Shown one piece after another: positions 1-12,082 of a DNA stretch of 64,000 nt. A program made the position numbers and the translations under genes. Within the stretch, counting starts at the first letter, position 1, and each line of letters begins with the position of its first letter. The notes beneath the pieces were generated by a model that worked only from the letters and a program-made list of their open reading frames with translations, had not been told where the DNA came from and searched no databases. The stretch comes from Trichodelitschia bisporula (Eukaryota > Ascomycota > Dothideomycetes > Phaeotrichales > Phaeotrichaceae): contig ML996701.1 in the NCBI GenBank assembly GCA_010356995.1, forward strand, positions 302,963 to 366,962, in the 5' to 3' direction.

Positions 1-21
1 ATGGGTAGGGGGGGTGATGGT

Positions 22-44
22 GGGAGGGTGGGAGGGTGGGAGGG
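22..44 (+). repeat. G-tract array, G-quadruplex-capable
   Basis: Six GGG tracts separated by single A or T bases lie in 23 bases. This satisfies the usual four-tract rule for an intramolecular G-quadruplex with one-base loops. No gene is assigned next to it. Confidence 0.6.
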
Positions 45-2102
45 ATGATGGATGATGTAGGGGGGTGTGTGATGGGGGATGGGAGGCGAAGGGAGGGGGA
101 TAAGAGGCGAATTTCGGGATTCCAGGTGTGTTGGAAAGATGGGTGATGTTGGCGGGGGGATGTTGGTACGTTGCGTAGGATGGGTTACGGAGAGAGAGGA
201 ATGGAAGGCGGATGCGCGGCTGTTAAGCCTGTGCTCTGCTGCTGATGCGGATGCTGATGATGCCGATTCCAGTCGTGATGCCAATTGTCGCCTTCTGTCG
301 CTCTAGCTATTGTCGCATTGTCGCAACTGTTGTCCGATGCGCTGATGTCAAGTGTCGCGGATGTTCGCAATGCGCCGCTGCTGTTAATAGACGGCGCGCA
401 GAGTCGGCGGCTGTTTCGTCTGCTGTGCTTCTCGTTGCTGTTCCTACTATCGCTGCTTCTCCTGCTTCTCGTGTCGGACTGTCGAACATGAATGCGCATT
501 CCCTATTTCGGCTCCGTTCTGTTCTCGTCGCAAGCATTCAGGTAGCCCCGTCAACGTCAACACCGAGGCTGTGACAGGAAATCGACTTGAGGGAGCAACA
601 AATCAGGCTTGAGGAAATGAAGGCAGATGCGCAGCAAGAGGATGTAGCCGGGCGACGAGTGGAGAGACGAGAAGGAGGCGCATGAATATATTCCATCCCC
701 ACTCGTCCACTCTCTTCTCTCCTCTCCTGCTCCTGCGGCGGCCTGACCCTATCCTTGGAGACATGCGCATAACCGCCTCCCAGGCATCCGCCTTTTTTCT
801 CTGGCTTTCGGCCCTCTGTCTGTCACCCCCTCAGTTTCCCCTCTCCCCCACTCCCTCCACTCCAAGGCTGGCTTCTCTCTACTCTACCACTTGCCACTCA
901 CACACAGCCATTGCCCACGGCCCACTGTACCGCCCACGCTCGCTGTCGCATGCACGCCATACCCTCCCACATCCCCAAACATCCCCAAATTCCAAAACCA
1001 GACGGCGAAACGCAGCCCTCACTCACCTGTCAGGCACAGCCAAATCCCGCCGAGGCCGCCCGCTGCGCTTCGCACCCTTCACCACCAAAAGACTGCTATA
1101 CATATATTGGGCGCCGACGACACCCGCTCGCCTTTGCGGCGCCATGCCCATCACACTGTAAAACTCTGCCATGCCGCGACGCCGAAAAAAACCACCTCGC
1201 TTCCTGTCCTCTGTGCTCCCCCACCATCCTCCCTCACCCCGCACCCGGGAGTGCTCTCGCCGTCGCACAGACTCCCCGTAATCATCTCTTCCTCCCCGTT
1301 TCCTTCCATCCCACCACCAAGCAACCAACACTTCCGTCATCCAACACGGCGCAAACCCAACTCTCGCTACTCCGTAGAGGATGCACAAGGTACCCAAACG
1401 TGGGCCCCCAGCCCGGCTAGCAAAGCAGCGCCGGTATCCGCCCCACCACTAACCGCCCCCTAGCCCCGCCCTTCGCAATCCCTGCCCACCATCCGATCGC
1501 TCCCTCGACGGACGCACAGGGCTGACAGGCCCGGCGGCCGGCGTGTGCAGAGCGGGGGCGTAGGGCGGGAGCGGAGCGCGGCGTTGAGGCATCCGGATTC
1601 CTCTTCTCGAGTTTCCCTTCATTCAGTTAGCTTTTGGTTGTTTCTGTTGTGGCGTTTTTGATGTTACGGAGGTTGTTGCGGCATCGACGTTAGCGGACGT
1701 GGGGAAAGGTCAGACGGGGATCAATTGACCGTAACGGATATTGGTAGATGCGCGGTGCAACTGCGTGGAGCAGGTGAAGCGATGCGCTCTTCGCTGGTAA
1801 GCAGTTTTGGCGACGGATGCTTGCTTCCTTGCTTGCATGAGATACCCTGAATGATGTCGATGTCGGTTGGTGAAGGACGAGGTGAGGTTGACGGGTGAAT
1901 GCGTTGCTGCGGCGACGACAACGACGTCTTCCACGACACAGTCCAACGCTCATGGCGAATGGATCGAGGTATGATCCCTTCTCCGTCGCCAGAACAAGCT
2001 CACAGCTTTAGACCTTAATCGAGAACTCCCCTCCTAACCCTCGGCATCGTCACAAGCCTCCAACAGCCAGGTCCATATCCCTCGCAACTGTCCCGCTCTC
2101 AA

Positions 2103-2137
2103 GCATCCAGCATCCAGCATCCAGCATCCAGCATCCA
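2103..2137. repeat. Heptamer microsatellite, five copies
   Basis: Five uninterrupted head-to-tail copies of GCATCCA. The period of seven is not a codon multiple and the repeat lies in a gene-free stretch, so it is most likely a neutral simple-sequence locus. Confidence 0.9.
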
Positions 2138-2406
2138 CACCACCAGGGTACGCGCGCTATCACAAGATTTCCCAATCACCCGATCAGGAAGTCCAGAATC
2201 TTGGTCAGCTCTCACCACAAATCCTCGGGCCACCCAACAAGGCAAGGCAAAGAAAAGTGTTTCACCTTCCCCATCATGCTTCCTTCTGCCATTATCCCAT
2301 GTCTCGCCCAGATTTAGCATGTTTGCTTGCTTGCTGCGCCCCGCATGTCGGCCGCGCCCCGGCTCCCGGCGCAAACTGCCCCGGTGTGGTTGCGCGGCGA
2401 CGTGAG

Positions 2407-2484
2407 TGGTTGAGGGGTGGGTGGGCGAGGGTGAGGGACGAGGGTGAGGGACGAGGGTGGGTGGGTAGGTGGGTGTGTGGGTAA
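2407..2484 (+). repeat. G-rich degenerate tandem repeat
   Basis: Irregular GGGTGAGGGACGA and GGGTGGGT units follow one another and leave many runs of three or more G on the plus strand. Imperfect purine-rich repeats like this are common in fungal intergenic DNA. It may form quadruplexes, but no function can be read from it. Confidence 0.5.
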
Positions 2485-3920
2485 GGCAAGGCAAGCTGAG
2501 GGGAACGAGTCTACAATCCCCGGTGGACAAGGCCGAGAGGGGTCGAGTTCACCACGTAAGGTTTGCAGAGGGGAATGCGCGGGTGGGGTAGGTAAGGGAG
2601 GGGAGGGGAGGGGATGGGGTGCAGCGGAAGGAGTGGCTACGAACCGGGCGGACTTTTTCGCAAGGCGCTCCGCGAAGGGACCGCGCATGGCGCGCTATAG
2701 GCTGTCCTGGATGCGAAATATCGCACGATAGGACAATGGATGGAATGCGCAAGGCCGTGTGGGTGATCGTCGGCTTACCATACCCCTCGCGCATCGCGTT
2801 CAAGCGCTTCGCGGATATGAAGCAATTGCACGATAACCACCGAACCCACGAGCGTGGGCCTCATTTCACCACTTCCCCATCCTCCATCACAACCTCAAAA
2901 GCCATAATCTCATGACCCCCCCACCACCACCACCATCACTTCTTCCCCGCCATCCTCAGCCGTTGACTCACACGCCACCCTCCCGCACCCCTCGGCATCC
3001 GCGGCCGAGCATCAGAACCACATGGGTCCCCCCCAACCATCATCCTCACACTTTAATATCGACCCGTCCTCAGCGCAAGGTTCATCCCCAATCCCTCCCC
3101 CCGCCCGGGGCGATGAGGCGCGTAAGGAGGGGGGTCATATACGCGCGGCGCCGCGTGCTGCACGGCCGACAGGGGTTTAGGAAAAAGCAATGCGCATCAT
3201 GGGTGCCGCGGCGGCGGGAGGGCGGGCGGGGGCGTTGCGAAGGGTGGGGGGATGGGGGGAGGGGGGAGAAGAAGGGCTGAAGACTTCCGCCGGAGTAGTA
3301 GCGTAGGACGTCGTCAATCAAGCCTCCACGTTTGATCCCCATCGCGCACCTTTACCCCTTCTCCGCATAGCAGCTCCAATATACCCTCAATAAGCTCCGC
3401 ACCGCGTTCCTGCGTCCCGGCCGCGCGTAAGCACCCCGCGCACCACTCGCTCCTCAGCAGGCAATGCGAGCGCGGGTACGGGCTCTCATACATCCCATCC
3501 AGCATCCGCAGCGCATCGCAGCGCAATGCAAGCTCTCGAGGCCGCCAGTCAGCAGCTTGCACCGCTCGCCGGCGCACCCTTTGGGCCGCGAGGGTGTGCT
3601 GCGAATGGATGGCAGGTGCTCTTTCGCAACGACCCCGCTTGCCGGCAACGAATGGTGTGTGCGAAGGGCGGTTTGCACGCTTGCGCCCGTCCCGAAGGGG
3701 GCGCCGGTGAGCGCGGCTGCGCGGTGCGGGGTCAAGTACCGTAGCCTTCCTGGCCTGGGGCCGCCTTCACCCGCTGTAATCTCCCTCTGCGCATTCCACA
3801 CTGCGCTGCGAGCGATACCGGGCTCAGCCTGTTATCCCGCAGTGCACAACGCGGAAGGCCGAGTCCCGAGTCCCCGTGGCGATGCGACGAGCCGGATGGG
3901 TCCGATGGGCTAGGGCGGAG

Positions 3921-4009
3921 GGTACGTACCGCAGGCTAGGCTGGGGCAGCGCGGGGATGTACCCCAGACGCAATCGAGGTACGTACCCTGGCGTATCGCG
4001 GTACGTACC
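3921..4009. repeat. Cluster of GGTACGTACC palindromes
   Basis: The perfect 10-base palindrome GGTACGTACC occurs at 3921-3930, 3978-3987 and 4000-4009, and once more at 5679-5688. Three copies within 89 bases is far more than expected by chance. They could be binding sites for a dimeric regulator or remnants of a repeat. No flanking gene is identified. Confidence 0.5.
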
Positions 4010-6933
4010 TGCACGTGCGGCACAGGTTTCGCCGTTTCAGATTCGCGCCGGCCGAGGCGGCCATATAGTTGGCCGTATCGTCCCGTAGTCGGAACGCTCG
4101 CAGCAACGTTGTCGCCGTATGATTTCCCAGACAACTGAGAATATGCATAAGGCTGCGTGGGCTAACGCTCGATGACGCAGTATGCGTGGATTGACCATAA
4201 CTACGCTGCGTTGCCGTGCCATGTGTTGTTTTGCGGGCGCGGGTTATTTCGTTGGCTGTGCTAGATACGGCGGGTGCGCTGCGTGGCGGTGTGGTGTCGG
4301 TACTTACTCATCGCTGTTGGATATGAGGATAGCAAAGCAAAGCTTCAGCCTGGCGGCCAACATCATCGTCTGAGTAACGACGCCCACCGCCACGAGGCCG
4401 CACATCCAACGTACCGAGCCACGTATTCCCCCTTATAAGCACAGCGGCCACCGCCCCTTTCCCTCTCTCAACCCCGACTCGTCAGTCACCCGTTCAACAC
4501 CAACCATTCGAAGGACCGCGCCGCTCCGTGCGCCGCTTCCCGGACAACAACGCAACCAGCACCAATAATCCCTTTGTCAAAAAGCCTCAGCCGCAAGGGC
4601 TCGCGCACATATAATTTCCCATCGGAGAGGTTACGTCGCCAGTCCCGCCTCCGATGCGCCCGTGCACCGCAACCCTGCGCGGCGCGGCCCGCCTTCGAGA
4701 AGCTGTCCCGTTGCCATCGGGTCCGCTCGGGAGCCGTGGCTGGGCGCAGTTTTTTTGGGGTGGTCTGGTCTGTGCGTTCACCAGTCAAATTTTATATCAA
4801 GGATCGGTGCCAGTTACTGGACGAAAAACCACAAAGGCCAATCAGTGTGCGGTATAGGTCCATAAATAGAGGTTTTCAGGGTCACTGTCGTTGCCTCGTT
4901 GTCAATCTTACCCTCCATATGTTCATCAGAATGTTGAGGTGAATGAGAGCCGCATGTAGGGACGTTGCCTTTTCGCCCATTGTCGAATGACGTCCATGAT
5001 AGACCTCCCGTTTTAGGGCGACGGAAATTCCTCTACTTGAAATGGAGGGACTTCGCCAACGGAGATGAAGTTCGTGTAAAAGGGCCGAAGGTTTGAGCTA
5101 CTGTGGGTACAATTGCGCAGTGTGCTGAAGAGGAATGTGTTTTCGTTACCGCTAGCCTCGACTTAAACAAGACGCTAGACAATGAATGCTAGGAATAGAA
5201 GCTGCTGTAATGAAGAGCTCATGGACGTCAGTTCTGTAAAGAGAAAAGACGGAACGAAGTATGAGCGGCATGTAAGTCCTTAGGATGTAATGGAGTTCGA
5301 GGATACAGACGGTGCCTTGAATGATGCTGTAGGCGATGGTTGACGATGGAGCCGGTACCCATTCAAAAAGCCTACAGTTTACGCCGAAAGCAACAAGTCA
5401 TGCTTACTGATTAGTGCGATGAAAGACGACTACAGAGGTGATGGTGTGGTGATTGGATGAGATGGAGAAGTGAGGAAGTACATGAGGGGTTGTTGTTGTC
5501 CCGTCAACTCCCAAGTACGTCACTTCTTCCTGCCCCTCCAACACCAAACAACTACGATCCCTCAAGGTGCTCCTACCCGGCCAGTAGCTAAATTACAACT
5601 CACCACAACCAGAAGGAAGTCCCACCTCGGAGCAAGTAGCAGTAACAGGTACTTACCAGCGGACAGCAAGTGCAAATGGGTACGTACCTCCTACCTTCCA
5701 ACACACCAAAGCCCCACCAAACCCGATGACTCAACTCCTCCAACACACCCTCTCACTCGCAAAATCGGTGTTTCAGCCCTGCCCACACACCAAACAACCA
5801 AGGCCGGCCATCGGAAGTGGATCCCTCCCCACCCTCCGCACTCGCTCGCTGGTAGCGCTGGCGCCGTACCACCAGCGGCGCCGTTGATGCCCAACCTCGG
5901 GTGCCCGCGCCCGGATCAGCCTCCTCGTCACCCTATACCGTAGCGTGCAAGCAGCCTTGGTGGCGACCCGTGGCGCCGTGACGTGGTGTCTTTCGAAGAA
6001 TTTTTTTACCGTGGTGGGGGCGGGGGGTACGCGAGGGGTACGTCTCTTGGGCAACCGCCGAGATTGTGCCGCGCAAGCATCCTCGTGGGAATCAGCCTGC
6101 TTCTGCTTGTTCGTGCCTTGAGCAGCAGCAGGGAGCGTTGCGGCTCTGGGCCTGCGTCTGCGTCTGCAGCGCATGGCGATCGGCATGCCAGTGACGATTT
6201 TCTGATTGGGACCGGTGCTGCGGCGTGCATGAGGTTTCTCACGGCACAGTGAACCAAGCTCTTGCCTCCCTCATCACGATGATCGCAGCTCTGCTTACCG
6301 CTCCCATCACCAGCAAGCACACACCAACCTCAGACTGGCAAACAATCCCCCAACCGCCCTAGGTAACGTGCCACGCCCAACAAACGCTCAACGCCCGGTA
6401 TCGCACCGCCGCAAAAGGTCCAAGGCAATCGTCGACCGGGCTATCACCTCGGGGATGCTCATGTCGTGCCTTCGACTTCACTCACGCGGGTGCCAGCTGC
6501 TGGCTGCCGCGCATGTCCGCATAACGGCGCTGGATGATCGGCCTTGAGCATGCAGGCTGGGGCATCGCCTATGCCGATAGCCGACATCCGACCTCCACGG
6601 CAGGGCATGATCGTGACTTATGTCGTGAAACGCCCTATCTGGAATCCATATCCATTACTCCTGTTGCTATGGTTCCCGCCGCTGCCGCTGATGCTCTCGG
6701 CTTGCCGCATGCTGCCGTAGAGCCCCGGCTAAACCACACACAACCACTCCCCTCACCCCAACCTAGCTCCACCGGCAAAAGACACTTTTGTACACCCACC
6801 CAGCTTGCAATGCCGCTCTCAACCGCCGGGCCGCCGGATCATCCTGCCGCCGCTGCGAACACAGTCGGCAAACCCGGTCCGCTCACATGCTACAGTTGTC
6901 AGCACAGCGTCCCCCAGATAATCATATCCAAAC

Positions 6934-9259
6934 TCACCGATCCAACGGCGTGAGGCCCAGCAAGCGCATGCCATTATTCAGCACCGTCCGCGCAGCGTAG
7001 TACAGCGCCATACGCGCCTTCTTGACCTCTGGATCGCTTTTCATGACCTGCAGGTGGTCGTAGCTCGAGCTCAGCGCATGTGTCATCTTGAACAGGTAGG
7101 TCAGGACGGTGACGGGCTCAAGCGTCCTGTGCGTGTTGAGGAAGACATCAGGGAACTGGGCGAGCGAGCGGACGAGGTTCGCTGCGTGCTTCGCTTCCTG
7201 CTTCGTTGCGTGCTTCGCTTCCTGCTCCGTTGCATGCTTCGCTTCCTGCTCCGTTGCGTGCTTCTCGCTCAATAGTGAAAGATCGGCGGTCAAAAGATCC
7301 TCTGGCTTCAGGCCGACTTTCCGCACGATGGACGAGAGACGGGCATGCGCATACTGCAAGTACGGGCCTGTGTCGCCTTCGAAGGATGTCATGCGCTTGA
7401 TGTCGAAATGGTAGTTGTTGATACTAGGCACGTTAGATAGACCTCAGCACAGGCACGATACGCACCGCTTCCCAGTCATGTCCTGCACCATTACGGCCGA
7501 AATTCCCAAAATATCAGCCGTCCCCTCAGGATCATCGACCTGCTTGTACTTGTCCTCGTTGGAGCGCATCAGATCGTGCATGAATTCGCCCACGTCGCGG
7601 AGGATATCATCCAAGAACTTAACAGTCCCCCGACGAGTGCTCATGCCGAGAACCATGCCAAAGTTGATATGCTGGCACCTTTCGGAAATATCCCTAAAGC
7701 CCATAAGCTCGACGATCTTGAATAGCTGTGCAAGGTGCAAATCTTGCGCCGCCGCAACCACGTAGATCATTTTGTCGAAGTTGTACTTGTCGAAGCGCTC
7801 TTTCATCGCGCCAATGTCGCGCGTGAGGTACAAGCTGGTGCCATCTTTCTTCTTCACCACCGCCTTGCCGAGCTTCTTGCTGTACTTCGTGAGGTCAACG
7901 ATGACGGCGCCCTCGCTCTCCTCCGATACCCCTCTCTCAGCCATGATCCGCGCCGCCTCCTCCATGCTCGAATCCTGCACCTGCGACTCGCCTGAATAAT
8001 CATCGAAGCTGATGTTCAGCCGCGCGTACGTCTGCCTGTACTTCTCGATGCTCAGGTTCCGGAAACGGGTCCAAATGGCGATGGCCTCCGGATCACCGTC
8101 ACTCATGCGCCTAAAGTACCGACGGGCTTGCTCGTCGATCCCGTCGTTAACGAGCGCCGCGAGAGCCTTCTCCTGCTCCTCCACGGCTTCACCCTTCTCC
8201 TTCAGCGCAGCAATCTCCTCCCGCAGCGCCTTCATCTTATCATCTTCTTCCTTCTGGATCGCGCTGACCTTGACATACACCTCAAACAGATGCGCAATCG
8301 GGTTCGCAACAAGCGCCTCCTCACTGCCAAACCGCTCAAAGCCAACCGCGAGCACACCGTACTGCTTGCCCCAGTCGCCTAGGTAATTCATACGGACGAC
8401 GTCCCATCCAGCGCCCGCGTACAGATTCGCCAGGAAGCCACCAATGATGGTGCTGCGCAGATGGCCCGCGTGGAACGGCTTCGCGATGTTAGGCGACGAA
8501 AACTCGACGATGATCTTCTTGCGGCCCTTGGACTCGTCCTCGGGGTCCCGCAGGCCAAGCGTCCGGTTAAAGCCGTAGGCAGCACCGTTCTTGAGGATCG
8601 ACGGGATGACGAGGCGGCTCAGTGGCTCGGGCTTGAACCAAAACTTGACATACGTGCCGGCGGCAACGGGAGGCTCGAGCAGCGGCGACGGGGGAAACTA
8701 TATGCCGTGAGCTTCGTCTTTCATTGTAGACTGCCATGCCAACCCTGGACGCAATCTCCTCTGCAAGTTCACCAGGCTTCCTGCCCCTGAGCCGCAGGGC
8801 CGGCACTGGCAGCGCCAGATCGCCCATCTCCAGCGTCTGTGTCCATGCAAGCGCACCGTATATCACCCCAGGCTCGGCGCCAGTGATGGGAACGAGTAGA
8901 TCAGTAATATGCGAGCGGTAGACGTCTATCGGGTTGACAGTGGGGTGTGTATTGGGTGCCTGGGGGATCTGATTGATGCCGAGCGCAGCCAGCGACTCGG
9001 CCAGGTCCGAGAGCGACTGCGTGTGGTTCAGAGCAGAGGTGTCCATGGCGGTAGTTGATTTCGATCGTATGAAGAGAGAATATGCGGACGGTTGATGTTT
9101 AAAAGGCGAAGGTGGGGTCAGGCGGGCGTGCAGCGGGGTAGTGAGTCGGAGTGAAAAAAGTCCACCGGGGTGACTCAAACGCGACTTGCAACTACGCAGT
9201 CCAAGGGAAACGCGGGGAAGGCGTGGGGCCAGGCAACTCAAGCCTACAGAAAGACTCAT
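6934..9259 (-). CDS. Arginyl-tRNA synthetase, probable dual-start gene
   Basis: Class I arginyl-tRNA synthetase, which charges tRNA-Arg. Three exons join by frame: from 9259 (long form) or 9046 (short form) to 8744, then 8697-7466 and 7423-6934, with introns of 46 and 42 bp. The short form is 674 aa and starts MDTSALN. It carries a HAGH (HIGH) motif near residues 177-180, an MSTRRG (KMSKS-equivalent) motif near 453, a DALR anticodon-binding domain and the family-typical C-terminus GLTPLDR. The in-frame ATG at 9259 adds 71 residues that are rich in Arg and Ser and lack Asp and Glu, ending IRSKSTTA, like a mitochondrial presequence. This suggests one gene for the mitochondrial and cytosolic enzymes. 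An eight-residue repeat interrupts the DALR region. The first intron has an unusual GTTGGC donor, so its exact edge is less sure. Confidence 0.93.
7183..7266 (-). repeat. 24-bp coding minisatellite in ArgRS
   Basis: Three nearly identical 24-bp units plus a partial fourth encode the eight-residue unit KHATEQEA in the anticodon-binding domain, around residues 566-593. Other ArgRS proteins pass here directly from a KHA-type sequence to the following helix, so about 24 residues look inserted by repeat expansion. The frame is preserved. Confidence 0.85.
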
Positions 9260-9568
9260 GCGCCCTCTTGGGGAGTAATTTGCTATTTGGGGAAGCAAGA
9301 GAGCTAGTGAAGCTTAAAAGACTGACGTGCGTCGACTGACGTTGGTGGGAGAATTTTAGCCAAGCCACATAGGGCTGAGCTACAGTGAGAGAGGTATGAA
9401 GCTGGTGGACGCCACTTGTCGATTGTCACCACATTACGCGTCTTTCGATATCCAATTTGTCCCAAATATGCATAATTTATGTGTATGTGCTACCTGAACC
9501 AATCTGCCCGAATGAAATCCCAGGTCCAAGGACACGCCGATACACACAACCAACAGGAAATAGCTATC

Positions 9569-12082
9569 CTACCAAAGCTCGCACACCGGCTCTTTGACTG
9601 GACAGTTGAAGCTCTTGCGGAAGTCTCGGCTGTTTGCCATTGTCCCCAGGATACGTGCCCACTTGGGCGCATGCGGGTCGGTGAAGATCCGATTGACAGC
9701 CGCCTCGGGCCGACTCTTCCCACACCACCACCCCGAATAGTTGATGAAGAACATCTGATCCTGCGTAAAATAATCCAGACCCGGCAAGTCCTGAGCAGGC
9801 TTTTCAGCTGCAAACTTCCTCCATGACTGGAAAGCAGCAGCCAGGCCCCCGGCATCTGCGATATTTTCGCCCAGTGTGAGCTTGCCGTTGACATGCAGTG
9901 GCTTCCCGTCAGGCCCATCAATGGAGAAGTTGCCATACTGCTCCACAAAGCAGTCGGCACGCTTCTGGAAAGCCGCAACGGTGGCGTTGGTCCACCAGTC
10001 GGTGTAGTTACCATGCTGGTCATAGTGGCGACCAGTCGAATCGAAAGCGTGCGAGAGCTCGTGGCCAGCAACCGAGCCGAACGCGCCATAGCTCAGGTAG
10101 GCTGGGATGTTGACGTCAAAGACCGGGAACTGCATAATGCCTGCCGGGAAGACAATCTCATTTCCTGGCGGATTGTAATACGCCTGCTATTAGTGAGCCG
10201 TGTGCTTATAAACGAGAAGATGGGGCCACGTACGTTCACTGTCCCAGCTGTCATACCCCATTCGTTCCTGTCAACCGGCTTCCCGAGGGCGGCCCACTCG
10301 CGAATGATCTCAAACTGGCGCATGGCAAGGGCGTTTTTGAAGAAGGTGGTGGCGTTGACATCAAGAGACTATTAAGGCGTCAGTTGGGGAGCGCGTATGG
10401 CTTTCGCGGGACTACTTACGGCATAGTAATTCCTAAGAGCCTCCGGATCCATGATGTCTGGACTAGCCGTTGGGTACCCAATTTTCTGAACAATGTTATG
10501 GACTTTGTCGATGGCGAGCTCGGTGACCGAATCTTCCATCCACTTAGTAGCCTTGAGCTTGTCGATGAAAGCATCTTTAATATCAGTAACAATTCTGTCC
10601 CCAAACTGTTTGGCCTTCGCCGAAAAAGCCCTCTCGATGAAAAAGCGACTGAGGATCCAGCCAACGCCGTCATCAACATGCCCAACGCAGGTTCTCCAGC
10701 GCTCAGGTTCCGAATCCGGGTCCTGTACATGTGAGCGGTGGGATGAGCAAACGAACAGCAAACGTACCTTGCCTTGTAATTCATTCACAAACCGCTTGTA
10801 CGGGGTAATCTCCGTGGCGTCGACGTAAGAAGCGAGAGACTGAATCGTTTTCCACAGGAAGTAGCTTTGCAGAGTCTCTGATGAAGTGCTGGACAGGATC
10901 GATTTGGAGAGCTTGGCCATGTAATCTGGAGATGTGACGACCAACTTGTCAACGGCGATGCCAGCGGGCACTAGATTTGCAATCAAACCCGAGAGGCCGA
11001 CCTCGGGAGTCAGTTTCGCGGCATCCTTAAGTGTCATCGGATGGTAGGACTTCGTAATGTCCTGTCTGTCAGCCATACTCGGCGAAGCCGCAGCGAGCTT
11101 CTTCTCGAGTTCAACCACGGAGGAGTACACCGAGTTGCGCTTGTCCGGGTACAACGCACCCATCACCGTTGTGATGACCTCCTCATACTTCTTGATAATT
11201 TTGTCGTCTTCATAGTTTTCCTTCGCAGGTAACCCAATCCTGTACGGTGGCGAGACTGCGACAACGACAGTATCTGGGTCCTTGTCATCAGGGCCAGTGC
11301 CAGGCGAGACGAGAGCAGAGATTCCAAGCTTGGCCAGAAATAGGACAGTCTCTTGGATTGCCTTGTCTTCGCTTCCTGATGCCGGGAAGATCTTCACGAT
11401 CCGGAGCAATAAATCCTTCAACGGGGCAAGTCCGACCTCTTTTATGGTGTCGACATTGAGGCAAGCCTCGTATGCGCTCTTCATCTTGTCGAAATTTGCT
11501 TCATCTGCAGACTTCTCGTCTGGGGCGAGCCGCGCGGGTGAGAAGCCCGAGTGTGCCGATTTATTCGGGTAGGGAGCTTCCAAGATGTGCCTGAGCAGCG
11601 TCTGGGAGTTCTCGGCCATGATTGTGCCAGTGAATGCATCATCTTGATCAGGACGGAGATCATGACGATCCCTCCATCCGCCGCACACGAGCTCCTCGAA
11701 GTTGGTGCAAGGATCGAGCTCCTTGTAGTTAGGAGACAGGTTGTACAGTATCTTTATCGTCAGTTATAGCCACAATTGTGCGAGTACGTAACACCAACCT
11801 CCGAGCTAGCGTGGATGCACGAGTCCGTCAAGCAGATATCGGCCTTGTCATCGTCGGTCGAGGGGCTCCCTGATGACCGTGTTAGCGTAGCACTTCGGAC
11901 GGGAGCTGAGCCATACCTCCATAGAATGTTCCCGCTAATAAGTGAAGGGTCAGGATGGAAGCCCCAGCAGCTAGGAAGATGTTCCGCAGCCTTGACCGAC
12001 AGGTTCGACGCAAAGGGACATGATTGTTTGGCAAGAGAGACGTCTTCTCCGTCAGCTCTGGAGGAGCTGGTGATGTATCCAT
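9569..12082 (-). CDS. M13 family zinc metallopeptidase (neprilysin/ECE-like)
   Basis: Membrane-anchored zinc endopeptidase of the M13 family. Six exons: 12082-11917, 11869-11799, 11751-10768, 10722-10420, 10368-10234 and 10183-9569, giving about 757 aa, a normal length for neprilysin and endothelin-converting enzymes. The N-terminus is a short cytoplasmic tail with a TEKTSLLP dileucine-type sequence, followed by a signal anchor around residues 33-50, so the catalytic domain should be lumenal or extracellular. NAYY (553-556) is the substrate-binding motif, HELSH (594-598) gives the first two zinc ligands and the catalytic Glu, and ENIAD (659-663) gives the third ligand. The C-terminus CELW is the family CxxW. 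Several Cys residues fit the conserved disulphides. The 45-bp intron 10723-10767 has length 3n and no stop. The substrate is unknown. Confidence 0.93.

Larger units (their letters stand above)
1..6933. other. Gene-poor region with simple-sequence tracts
   Basis: No gene could be supported in these 6.9 kb. The open frames are short, overlap on all frames and show no recognisable domain or signal peptide. The first 80 bases are G-rich, 700-1500 is pyrimidine-rich on the plus strand, 2100-2140 holds a heptamer repeat, 2400-2490 and 3210-3270 are G-rich again, and 3920-4010 carries repeated GGTACGTACC palindromes. It may be the long upstream region of a gene outside the window, or a gene-poor island; the sequence does not decide between these. 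Confidence 0.6.
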
